NCBI GenBank assembly: GCA_963691705.1 | Contig: OY829543.1 | Coordinates: forward strand, 49,394,564-49,458,563 | Origin: Viola odorata | Taxonomy: Eukaryota > Streptophyta > Magnoliopsida > Malpighiales > Violaceae | DNA: 64,000 nt | Direction of reading: 5' to 3' | Shown here: positions 10,613 to 21,371 of the stretch, one piece after another | How positions within the stretch are numbered: position 1 is the stretch's first letter | Layout of the letters: every line of letters starts with the position of its first letter | Program-made: the position numbers and the translations under genes | Notes under the pieces: model-generated | What the model saw: the letters and a program-made list of their open reading frames with translations, nothing else | Told to the model about the DNA's origin: nothing | The model's database searches: none

Positions 10613-12758
10613 ACCAATTGTAACTGAAAAATATAATTTGATTGAAGAGAGTGTGACCGAAAATACAGCAATGATGAGTGAAAAATGGTGAGGTTGTACA
10701 TGAAGTGCAACAAGAGAGTGATTGTGAACGAGAGAAGAAAGTAAGAGATGAGAAAAATACACGCATGAAAATAGCAAGCATGCCAATGAGAGTGAGTGCA
10801 ACCACACCCTTGAGAATGAGTTGAGTGAGCCCGTTGAACCAAATCAATTTCAAGTTTCCGACAGCCTTTTGTTTGAACTCAATTCTAACAATCCATTGTT
10901 GGAACTTGAGAATGAAACAAAAGAAAGGTCCGAAGGGTGTGAAGAAGGAGACCTTTCACTTTCAGCCATAACTTTGGTGACAAAGAGTTTGAACAATCTT
11001 TCCAAAATTGAGGCCAAATGCCTAGAAGAAACTCCTTTCCATTTCCGTGCCGAAATACTAAGTAAGATTATCACCTTGATTGCCAACAATGGAGGTGTAG
11101 TCAAAACAACAAAACCTCTTTTGGTACTTAAACTGAATCTCTTCATTGCTAAACCTTCCAGGGCCATCTCATTTCACTTGATCCATCTTGATGAAGAGAA
11201 AAAGACTAAAGGACAATCTCTTTTGTCCTTACCACAAAACAACCCCCATGAAAGAAGTAAGCATGGGTCGAGAGATAGTGAGCAAAACAGCCCGCATGAA
11301 AAAAGTAAGCATGCGAGGAGAGATACACACACATGAGAGGAGTGAGCAAATAGAGAACTTGAGAGAAGACAGGTGAGGGAAAGAAACAAACAGAAATTGT
11401 GGGAGCTATTGACCCAATGAGCGTGCCTTTGAGCAATGAGGGTCAATTAGTTCATTCTAACCTTGACACTTCTTCCCCTACTGCTTGTGTGTCTTTCTTA
11501 CAGGCAATTTCGAAGGGTTGTCAAGACTATACGCGCCCAAATGTTACAAGGAACAAAAGTGGTTTCAAACCATCCATCCTAGGAGGTATAGGGAGCGTAA
11601 TTGTTCAACAATGGTGCTCGAAACGGCAAGGTCATGAGAAAATGGATGACACTCCTCCCTACACTTTCAATCCAAAACAAACAAGAGCAGACGTTGTTCT
11701 TAATGTTGCTCACCAAGAGGTATGTGTTCTCACTCAATCAGAATGATAAATTCTTTGATTTTAAACCTTTGAAAACCTCATATGAACATGGTAAAGAATT
11801 AGGAGAACGCACTCCATGTCCAAAGGATCCCTATTTACATTTCATTGAACATGATAAATTCTGATAGGACCTAACCAATTTTGTAAGACCAAAACTGAAA
11901 AATTACTTGTGTTACAAATACCTGGGATAACGACGCGTGATCTCCTTCAAATTACTAAAGCTTTTTATGCTCTAAAAGAAAAATTTGATCACGTCTTCTT
12001 TCAACATGATACTCAATTACATGACATTCTTATGAGCATTCTGAATGATAGTCATACTAAATTACTGAAACATTTTTTGTACACTAAATGGAAATCAAAG
12101 AATTCGCACATCAAGTTTACCAAAGGTCATGCGCAACAAGCTTCATTTGAATTTACTATTTTTGAGGTTGAATATGAGATTTCATCCTGAATTCTCTTGA
12201 TCTCTCACCATGTGCTTTAAGTAATTTTAAGTGTGTAGAAGAGGAAACCACGAATACTCAAGCGCCCAATGGAAATAACAAGGAAGAAGCGCTTACATCT
12301 TTCAAACAGGAACAATGGGTTTTATTCCACCGGCGTAGGGATCGCTTGATCCTTTTCCTTTGCCAAATCACCCTCCATTTCATCCACGCCAATATCCTTG
12401 ACCTACCAAGTAAGTATGGGTCTATGAACACATCCTTATATCTTACTAACTTGACCCTTTGCCATGTAGGAGAGGACGAATTTCAAGAACTGGATTCAGG
12501 GACGAATCCTTTTGAAGAGGGAGAGGATGATGTGATCACGACGCATCAAAAGGACCCGTGCACATCCCCATTTCAAGTATGGGTCCTAGACACTCAAGAG
12601 GATCCGCGCACCACTCCAAGGCCTCCAGCAAAGCTGAACTTACTCAACTCGCATAAAGGCTCGTCAACAAAAGTTACATCTAAGAGGACAATGATCGTGA
12701 GAGAAGACGAATGTAATGTAATGGATTCGAGGACGAATCCTTTCAAAGGAAGAGGTGA
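10613..12758 (+). pseudogene. Degenerate linker and integrase C-terminal remnant
   Basis: Short frames remain. Near 10763 a frame reads THENSKHANESECNHT and near 11245-11340 NNPHERSKHG and PHEKSKHARR; these match the histidine-rich linker HENSKHAEGEC of the intact CRM-like polyprotein, so they mark the former gag-pol linker. At 12420-12535 a frame with DSGTNPFEEGEDD resembles the chromoviral integrase tail that precedes the polypurine tract. The segment between (11400-12300) is not recognised. Catalytic domains are missing, so a deletion derivative is the simplest reading. Confidence 0.6.
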
Positions 12759-13580
12759 TGATACGATCACGCCTAACCTCATTCTCTCTATGTACCAGCA
12801 CCACCTCAGCATAGGGATCGCAGAACAAAGCTCGGCAACAAAAGCTCCATCCAAGAGGGCCAAGAATAATGATCCGATGGACAAGCAAATGACATCTGAT
12901 TTGAGCAAACAAAGTCTTGTTGGAAACTTCAAGATGTTAGCTTTCATTTGGGACAAGTTTCAGGCCAATCGGATGGGTGGATCGAAAGTTATGGGGCGTC
13001 GACATTTTAGCTCGCAGTTTCAGCGAGCCAGATGAAAGTATGAACTTTCCAGTAGCAAAACGCTATAGCGTTTTGCCAAAACGCCATAGCGTTTTGCCAC
13101 TGCTTTGGAGGGGAAATTACTTATCATCCATGCTTCCCCACTTGTGATATTTTATTGTATTTCTTTCCTATATATAGGACATTAAGCTAGAGTTATTATT
13201 CAGATTATTGCCAAGTGAAAAGCTAGAGAGAGTTCCTCCTCTAGCCTATCACCAAGGCTTGATCCAAGTGTGTATTTGAGTGATTTAAAGATTGTTCCAT
13301 TTCTGTAATTCAAGTGTGTTCTCAAGTAATAAACAAGTGTTCCTTTGTGCTTTCAATCTGAGTTCAATCAAGTGTACCATCATCAATCCATCCAACTCCA
13401 ATCCAAACACAAACCTTTCCATTCATCCTTTCTCATATCTTCTAATTCCGCTGCACTTATACTCCATCTTCCATCATATTTCCTTCCATCTTCCAATCTA
13501 CATTGTGTCACAACTCCAAGCTAGATCCTCCTTTCAACATAGATTCAAACTTCCCTCATAAAGGAGGTTGGATCTTATCA
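12759..13580 (+). repeat. Right LTR of gag-only element
   Basis: It begins TGATACGATC after the polypurine tract and ends TTATCA, followed by the duplicated ATGTC. It matches 7767-8607 except for one fewer 21-bp palindromic unit, one extra G at about 12993 and one substitution near 13256. Confidence 0.93.
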
Positions 13581-14980
13581 ATGTCCGCGGCCATGATGCT
13601 CATTTTTTTTTGTAGATCAGACATGATGCTCATTTGTTTTTGTAGATCAGTGATGGCGTTCCTACAGTGAGCTACCTCATCAACCGGTGGGGCAGAAGAA
13701 TTGGAGGTCTGGCCCTGATTGGGCTGATAAAAAGACTGTTGGTTGTTGGGCTGGTTAGATCTAGTCTTGAAGTTTTGGGCGTTGAAAGGTGGCTGGGCCT
13801 GATTCATATACTGATTGTGCTGCATTGGTTGTCCCGGCCCAGACGCTTGTTGATGGCTGACCCATCCGGAGTTCGGTGGTCTCCACACCTGATTGTAGTT
13901 CTGTCCATATGGGGCCTGATTGTAATTACCGATGGCGTTGATACTTTGGATCTCATCAGGGATATGAGGGCACGCATCCGTCGGATGATCAGGCATGTTG
14001 CAAATTTGACATGTCTTGACCTGAACTGACTGTCCGGGGGCCATGTTCTGAAGCATGCCCATTATAGCTGTTAATTGGGTCTGCATCGCGGCCACTTGGG
14101 CATCTTGCCCTGGATGATGGCTTTCCTCGGGTATGCAATTCCTTGCCATTAACTCGATGGTAGCCTTCGCGGCGGCAGGTGTGAGTCTGGTGATAGCACC
14201 ACCAGCAGCGGCGTTGAGCAATGCCTTGTCACGAGCTTTGAGACCTTCACAAAAATATTGGATGAGGGCGTGCTCGGTAAGGTTGTGTGAGGGGCACATA
14301 GCTTGCATCTTTTTGTAGCACTCATGATACTGGCCAAAATCTTCTTCTTTCTTCTGGACTATAGACACCAATTGCTTGCGAGTTACATTAGCCATTTCTG
14401 ATGGGTAATATTTTTCGGTGAAGGATTTTGACATTTCAGCCCAAGAATTGATGGAATTTGGGGGTAGATCATAGAACCAGTCTAGGGCATCATCTTTCAA
14501 AGACCACATGAAGGCTCGGAGTTTGGCGTGCTCAATACTGACATTGGCTGGCTTCATGGCGTCGCAAATAGAGTGCAATTGCTAAAGATGGCGGTGAGGA
14601 TTTTCTTTTGGAACGCCACGGAAGAGGGGTAGATGGTGCATGACTGCGGACTTGAGCGTCCAATCATGAGGAACAGTGGGCCAAACGATACAAGTGTTAG
14701 GTGTTTCAGGGGCACCATTGAGGTCCTCAATGGTTTGCGGAGGATTGTCGATATTAGGACGATCTGCCATAGTGAATATCTCGGGGTAGACAACTGCTGG
14801 GTTGTCGAGGTCAGGATGAAAATGATTGTCGGGACCAGTCTGACTAGAGGTTTGACTGTCGAGGGCAGGACGGGGAATTACTCTTCTAGAGGTTGCTCCG
14901 GCCTGTCTCCGAAATTCTTTCTCTGTCTTCGTGAGTTCGTGGTCGAGGGGTAGAAGGTCTGGTGCAGATCTCCTGGTCAT
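13581..14980 (-). pseudogene. Athila gag, N-terminal part with one stop
   Basis: Reading leftward from ATG at 14980, the first 132 codons are a proline-rich N-terminus and the start of the gag domain. A TAG at 14582-14584 interrupts it; the same frame resumes at once (MKPANVSIEHAKLRAFMWSL, then DALDWFYDLP) and runs to the insertion of the gag-only element at 13580. A CX2CX4HX4C-like knuckle (CQICNMPDHPTDAC) and a glutamine/asparagine-rich tail follow. The frame before the insertion joins in phase with 7766 once the extra ATGTC copy is discounted, so the element had a continuous gag there. TAG probably arose from CAG by one transition. Primer site and LTR lie just upstream (15016-15039). Confidence 0.85.
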
Positions 14981-15015
14981 ACAAGTAAAAGAAAGAAATT
15001 AGTCCGTAAACACTA

Positions 15016-15033
15016 TCCCCGGCAACGGCGCCA
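15016..15033 (-). promoter_or_regulatory. Athila primer binding site (tRNA-Asp type)
   Basis: On the minus strand the site reads TGGCGCCGTTGCCGGGGA, five bases downstream of the 5' LTR end. This is the primer site commonly found in Athila-group elements and usually assigned to tRNA-Asp. Confidence 0.88.
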
Positions 15034-15038
15034 AAATT

Positions 15039-16624
15039 TGACGCGCCGTCGAAACGCGCGTCAAAAGTAGTAGAATATTTATAAAGTTCCTGATAGGCTA
15101 GATGCACAAATTAATGTATATAGCGGCAAGTCAGGGTCGAACCACAGGGAAAATGAAGGACTAAATTTAATCTTGCCCTAAATGTATGATGAGGATGAAA
15201 ATGCAACAGACATAAAAGCAACACAAAAAGGGGGGTTTTGGTTGGTCTAGACGAATCTAACCAACGATGGCAGTTGATGTTGAGACAGAGAATAAAGATG
15301 CAGATAACAAGTAATAATAGACAAACAAAATAATTAAATAAAAAGGGAACGAAAATAAAGCAAGAGAATATCAATAAAAATGGTAAAGACTAACAAGTGT
15401 AATAAAGATGATAGCAAAGTAAGTAAAGATAATAGATTAGATAAAAGGAGAAATCTTAGCAGGGGTAGACGGCGGATTGCGTCGAGGTCTATTCGGTCAT
15501 CGGTGCAAGGATAGACTGCGTTCACGCCATAGACGTGCTATAGGAACCCTGTTTTCACGGAGATTCCCTACTTCTCTTCTTAAGAGAAGTCACTCCCAAG
15601 GTACGCTTATGGGAGTGGCCGTGACACTGTGCCCAAGGTACGCTTATGGGTCATACACACAGGCCCGTGAAGTGGAGAGAAGACACGTCTAGGGCTAGAC
15701 ACTGAGAAGTCTGCCCTAACCGGTTTCTTGCCCTAGCCAGATTGGACCAAACGACATGATGACTCTGGACCAGGTGCCTACTCTATTCCATGGCCTCACG
15801 TTAGTTATTACCATGGAAATGACAATATTCATGAGAAACATGCAAATAGGTGATCAAACTACCAACAAATCTCACACGAAATGACAATAAAATGGCAAGA
15901 AAGCGGATACAACAATGAACACGTTTTAAGAACACTTTGACCTCCCAACTATCCTCTTGCAATCCTTAAAACACCCCTGCCAAGACTAAGAGATTTAGCC
16001 ACTCATGCTGGAAATCATGCACAAGATAGATGGAGAAAGCAACATAAACAGCAAAGAGGTGCAGATGAAAACGAAAATCTGGATTAAAAACTAATTGGAG
16101 CTTGGGTCTCCAATTTCTGGAAAAATAAGGGAAGAACAAATCCCAATGTTAGAGAGGTGGCTACAATGATTGAAAACCCTAAAAAGATGATAAGTATACT
16201 AAAGAGTGCCTCCTTTTAACCTAAAGTTAAGGTTCTATATATAGCCTAACAATCCCACTAGGGGACAAAATGGTATAGAGGAATATTCTCTGATGAGCTG
16301 GATGATTTGCACATGGAATCCCGCTAAAATCTTTTTAGCATCTTCGGCCAAGCGTCATTCGGAAAGAAACATGCACGTGCTTCGTCTAGGCCTAGACATA
16401 AGATCTCATCTAGGTCCCGACGGTAGGTCTCGACGACAAAACTGCATCTAGGGCTCGACGATGTAAGATCAGCAAAAATGCATCCAAATGGCGCGCTTTT
16501 CAGCAAGTTTCTCCCTTTAGTCCAAATCTACAAAGTGGTTGAAAAACAAGCCAAATTAGTAGTATCAAGTGTGAAATTAGACCTAAAAGAGAGGGAAAAA
16601 CATGCATAAAAAGGCATCATATCA
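15039..16624 (-). repeat. Athila 5' LTR, complete (1586 bp)
   Basis: Bounded by TGACGCGCC at 15039 and ATATCA at 16624. A TATATATA box is at 16236-16243. It contains a direct repeat with CCAAGGTACGCTTATGGG at about 15596 and 15631. Its right 775 bp equals 3706-4480. Confidence 0.92.
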
Positions 16625-17869
16625 GGGACCGTTCAGGAATGCGAGAAAGTTATGCGGAAATTCTTGTGGAGTGAAGGAGATAGCGGGTGCGGCCTCGCCA
16701 AGGTTAAATGGGACGTGGTTACTCGTCCAAAAGAGATGGGGGGTTTAGGCTTGGTTAACTTACGCTTGAAAAATGAGTTGATGCTTTTCAAGTGGATTTG
16801 GGGGGCTCTAAAAGGGGAAAAGAAACTTTGGGTTGACATCGTTCATAGCCAATACTTGTGCGCAAGTGTGGGCAGGATGTGGCTGCAAGATCATGGAACT
16901 CCTTCTCCGATTTGGAAGGACATCTTGTTGATCTGGGGTAGAGGGGGAGACCGGTTCCACCAGTGGACAGATCACCTTCGTCTCACAGTGGGAGATGGTA
17001 CTACCTTCATGTTTTGGTGGGACACTTGGGCGCTTCAGACCCCACTTGCTCTTCGTTTCCCCCGTCTCTACCACCTCACGGGTTTAAAAAAGGGCATGAT
17101 TTCGGAATTTGGGTGCTGGCGGGAAGATGGTTGGGTTTGGAAATGGAATTGGCGTAGGGGTTTATTTGAATGGGAAGCGGAGGAAGTCCAAGATTTGTTG
17201 GCGCTGCTGCCTACTCCTAACAGTAGGGGAAAGGACACCTCTGTTTGGGACCTAAAACCGTCTAAGCAATTCTCTGTGAGATCACTCACGACCAGCATCG
17301 AGAACATGACTTTCAGAGGTCAGTCGAATGAAATCCTGAATTCTTGCTGGCAGCGGTTGGTTCCTCATCGAGTGGAAACCTTCCTGTGGTTAGCCTTGCA
17401 AGAGAGGATCACTACCAGGGACTTCCTCAAGCGGCGCAACATCATCACAGAGGAGGAGAGTCTCTGTCCCCAGTGTTTAGGTCCTGTTGAATGCGTCAAC
17501 CACCTGTTACTGCACTGCAAGGCCTCGAGTCTGATCTGGGATGGCATACTGAGGTGGGCTGACGTGAATTGGTGCAGGCCGAGGAATATCCAGGACCTAT
17601 GGACGAGTTGGAGCGGGCTGGTTGACTGGAGGAATAAGCAGGCCAACCAAATGTGGTTGATGCTCATATACGTCGTCCTGTGGCATATCTGGGCTCAACG
17701 TAACAACAAAGTGTTTAATAACGTGGCTCCCTGCGCTTTTCGTACTTGGCACGCGATTTTTGGGACGTGGCAACGTTGGATCAAGAGTTGGGATCCAAAT
17801 TTCCCTTACTCTGCTATGCAGATGTGTATGTCTCCTGTGTGGTTGGAGTCGAGTGGTCGGGTTAGATAG
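16625..17869 (+). pseudogene. LINE ORF2 C-terminus, cut by Athila insertion
   Basis: The frame is open from the insertion edge at 16625 (first ATG only at 16652) to a stop at 17869. The start reads as the post-catalytic part of plant LINE reverse transcriptases (RKFLWSEGD, then PKEMGGLGLVNLRLKN), and about residues 271-290 form the zinc-binding zf-RVT motif with CPQC and HLLLHC. The catalytic YADD region lies upstream and is not in the window. ORF2 normally supplies endonuclease and reverse transcriptase for retroposition; this fragment cannot. It has no internal stop, so the LINE was fairly young when hit, or decay has been slow. Confidence 0.85.
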
Positions 17870-18067
17870 CTAATAAGGTAGTTGTCTTTTGATTCCGTGT
17901 CTGCAGGTTTCATCGATCTGCTTTTGCTGCAGATTTGGGCTTATCCTTTTCTGCAGTTTTCGTGTCCTTTGTAGCAGCAGCTTCTGCTGCTTTTGTTTGT
18001 GCTTTGCTGTCATGCTCCCCATGACTTTCTAATTAATAAAATCATCAGCCTATTTAAAAAAAAAAAA
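16625..18067 (+). mobile_element. L1-type LINE, 3' part with poly(A)
   Basis: An open frame with the C-terminal portion of a plant LINE ORF2 is followed by a 3' UTR and an A tract at 18056-18067. The 5' part would lie left of the Athila insertion, outside the window. No downstream target duplication can be checked because the 5' end is missing. Confidence 0.85.
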
Positions 18068-21000
18068 TACATTAGAGTTAAATATAAATATACAAAATCG
18101 AAGGCTAAGGGTGATACTAGAAAAACCACGCTCACTGCGAAAATAAATTTTGTGGTGATGGTTAGAAACAGATTACTGTGATGTTGAAGATCCAATTGCA
18201 GGACAAAGACAACCTCCTCGTTCGAGCAAGTTTCCTTTTTCATTTTTTTGATTTCTCGTTCGAGCTAGTTCCCTTCTTCGTTTTTCCGAGTTCTTGGTTA
18301 ATCGGTCTGCTGGTAGAAGGGTTTCTTCCAAACTTGATAATGATCGGTTCTTTATTGACTTTAGAAGCTTTTGCTCTGCTGTTGCGTACCCATTAGATGC
18401 AGCTTGGAAGTTTTTTTTTATACATAATTTTTCCGTTCTGGGCTTTTCTCCTTTGCTTGTTTCAATTGTCCCTTCTCGAAATTTCTCATGTTTTGTAATT
18501 TTGTTGGCTATGCTTTGTAGTTTAGGGTTTAGTAGGTAGGTTAATTAATTAAATAAGTGATTGAGTAATAGATTTATTTAATTTTAATAGGTAGGTTAAT
18601 TAATTAAATAAGTGATTGAATAATAGATTTATTCAATTTTAATAGGTAGGTAATTTTAAAAATTAAAAGTTTATTACACTCTTAAATTTTTTTATAATTT
18701 AAGGGTATAATAGTAATTATATGCCCTTTCGTGTTTTTTTATATAGTATAGATAATTAATGGTTCTCGGCCTGCATTTACTTAGATCCGGAGGTGCATCT
18801 AGCCAAATCTTGAACATTAAAAAATATGGACGACTGTGATTAAAAGTGGTATAGTAAAAACTAATCAACCACAAAAAGAAAATAAAAATTATTTTACGTT
18901 CGTATGTGGGAAAAAGGAAGAAGATGAATCAGGGGGAAAAAGAGAGGAAAGGATCACTAATTAAATTAATTAGTATGGAAAATTATATCTTTATTTCCTT
19001 TTATGAATAATTAATTAGTATTTATTTATGCTACTTTTAATTACAACCTACATACTTTTTTAATGGTTAAGAAATTGAGAGATTTCAAATTACACCTTCA
19101 AGTTGGTAGGTTAATCTCAATTAACCTTATTTTTTAACTTTTACATGATTTAAAAGTACCTTAGTTTTTTCATACGTGACATTAATGTTGCAGCAATTTA
19201 ATTAAGATGAATATTAGAAAAATAAGGTCGATTTCGTGTTATTCAACATATTTTTTTTTCGTGTGATATTTTAAACGAATTAGCTCATTAATAAATAGGA
19301 ATAAAATATTCTCAAAAAGTATTTCCCTCGGTCAAAACAATAAACTGTTAGTCAAAGTATCGAATCACTTATAATTTTATACCAACTAACAATTTGTCAC
19401 TTAGCTTGATGATTATTATCAAGGTGTAGTTGCATTTTTCTTTCTTACTTTTCTTTTTTCTTTTTGATTATTAGCTTTAATTTCATACGCAAGAAATGAC
19501 TGCTTTTCCATCTAGTGATGAACATGACAAGTTTCCTAGTCTTCCATGAAACTTCCTGCCTTTTCTTTAGGACCAGATGATGGATGAACATCGTTTTCCC
19601 TGTTTTTTTTTCTACATACTAATTGATTTGTGGAGGTCCCATGAAATATAAACGAAGGAAAAAACATATTACGAGTTAAAACTGTTAAATATTGACTAGA
19701 AAACTGACATTCAAATGGAAATCTTATTTTAATTTCTTTCGAAACTTTGTAAAATATAAAGTCGGCATCAATGCACACATGTTTTATTTATTTGTTTGTA
19801 AAAAGAGGGTTCAAAGTTTTATATTAGGAATATAAAAAGTTTCTCACAAGTCTTCGAGGAAAAAAAGAGGAACAATAGAAAATAGAAAATGGTATGGAAA
19901 AAAACCACTCAAAATCACTAAAAGACATAAACCTAAGATTAAGAAAGACATGAATCATAACTAGTAGAGAAGTTCGGACTCGGTTGATAGCATGAAACAC
20001 GCTTGAGTTGTCCACGCATGTTTTATTGCATGCACCGGTACACAGTACACTAACCTAATTGGAGCAACAACACATTAATACACAAATCACAAATTATTAT
20101 AGAAAAATTAAATATATTTAAATGATGTAATTATATTAATTAATAATCTATCTAAAATACCATTTAATTATCACAAATATAAATATTCAATTTAGTGAAT
20201 TCATCTATGAATTAATTAGTTATTTTTAAATTAAATATGATTATAGTAATTTAACTATTCTATAAGTTGTTGAAAATTTATATTTCTTACTTTACATCAA
20301 CTCCATTTATTAGAACAACTTAGATTGAGTCTCTGCACACTGCACCTATCCTCTCTTTTTCTTAATTTGGATTAAATTTTAGTTTTTCATTGAGTTTTTT
20401 TAAGATTTTTCACATCTGTTTAAATTGATTTATATTCAAATTGATTCAATTAGGCTTATTTGGATATCCATTTTTTCCCAAATTGGGTACCTAGTATTCA
20501 ATCAATTCAGTTTTGGATCTGATTCCTTTTGCTCTTTTATAGTGTGAGTATCCAATTTTTCGGATTAATTCTCAATTAATTTGATTCGAATTTTCGAATT
20601 TAAATATATATTTATTTTTTTTGGCATAGCCCTACCTGTTGATTCCCCGTACACAATTTCCACAAGAAAAGCAGCAGCGTAAGTAAAAGCAAGCAGTGAT
20701 GACTGGTGACTGGTGACTATAAGTCCATTGGCTGATTTAGTCTTTCCTAAATAAGTGAAGTATAAGGTTAAGCTGCCATGGAAATTGACGCTTTCTTTTG
20801 TCTTCCACTTACAAATGGTCCAAGGCTACCAATTTTCTTCACCCTTCCCTTCTACTTCACAAGTGAGAAATTTCTAAAATCCAATTGGAGTTCTAAATTA
20901 TTCTAATTAAATTTATTTGAAATTTTAATTTAATCTACCTCTGTATAAATTAATTATAGAGAATTTATAATATTTTATTTATTGATTGATATTTAGAACG

Positions 21001-21371
21001 CTTTATATTTTAATGGATTAATCCAATGTGAATGAACCAATAGTTTTTAAATTTAACAATGATCGTGGTGCTTGTAACACTATACCAACCCAGTGTGAGA
21101 ATAATTAGTGATTCTATTATTATTATAACAATGATCATTGGAGCATTGGTCATTAGAAGTATTGCCCAATCATATGCAAGGTTGTTGGCTCAAACCAAGT
21201 CAATGTCTAAATTTCTAACGACCAACATCTTCTATTATATGTTTTAGCCAAATATAGAAGAGGAACAATCCTGTACTTGCTCTGTTTTTCACCAAAAACA
21301 GAACACCACTCTTGAGTGTCGTCTGTACCCATAAAAAGAAGAAAAGAAAGAAAGAGAATTACTAACCAAAG
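18068..21371. other. AT-rich intergenic region upstream of NLR gene
   Basis: No convincing gene was found. A 58-bp tandem repeat lies at 18530-18660. The remainder is AT-rich with poly(T) and poly(A) runs; short ORFs here are compositional. The promoter of the NLR gene should be in the last few hundred bases, where an AT-rich TATTATATG lies at about 21234, but I cannot assign a TATA box firmly. Confidence 0.6.
18530..18660. repeat. 58-bp tandem repeat, 2.3 copies
   Basis: The unit starts TAGGTAGGTTAATTAATTAA and continues through a GTGATTGA and an ATAGATTTATT block. Two near-identical copies and a partial third are present, differing by G/A in GAGTAATAG versus GAATAATAG and T/C in TTATTTAAT versus TTATTCAAT. 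Confidence 0.9.

Larger units (their letters stand above)
7767..13580 (+). mobile_element. Gag-only CRM-related LTR retrotransposon (TR-GAG type)
   Basis: LTRs at 7767-8607 and 12759-13580 both start TGATACGATC and end TTATCA, flanked by the 5-bp duplication ATGTC (7762-7766 and 13581-13585). A primer site TGGTAGCGGAGC (8610-8621) follows the left LTR; a polypurine tract AAAGGAAGAGGTGA (12745-12758) precedes the right one. The internal 4.15 kb holds a gag frame with one stop and degenerate remains of a linker and of the integrase C-terminus; protease, reverse transcriptase, RNase H and the integrase core are absent. LTR starts, primer site and gag resemble the CRM-like element at 33501-41187. 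The LTRs differ by about one substitution, a 1-bp indel and one copy of a 21-bp repeat, so it is young and was mobilised by another element's enzymes. Confidence 0.88.
3706..16624 (-). mobile_element. Athila-like Ty3/gypsy element, interrupted twice
   Basis: Order on the minus strand: 5' LTR 16624-15039, tRNA-Asp-type primer site 15033-15016, gag from 14980, split by another element (13580-7767), end of gag and protease (7766 to about 6100), non-coding 3' part, polypurine tract 4495-4481, 3' LTR 4480-3706, which is cut by the long LTR ending at 3705. The family is recognised from the gag segment (MKPANVSIEHAKLRAFMWSL region, CX2CX4HX4C knuckle) and from the protease region (CDLGAGINVMPL; ADRSVIHPEGV). 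Reverse transcriptase, RNase H and integrase are not visible; they are deleted or lie in the assembly gap at 6221-6420. The 775 bp shared by the two LTRs show about three differences, so insertion was recent. The right edge (16625) falls inside a LINE reading frame. Confidence 0.88.

Noticed and set aside
14633..14953. 106-codon plus-strand frame
   Set aside because: Shadow of the Athila gag, which reads on the minus strand with recognisable domains.
21059..21247. 62-codon hydrophobic frame upstream of the NLR gene
   Set aside because: AT-rich composition alone gives Ile/Met-rich peptides; no start context, homologue or domain.
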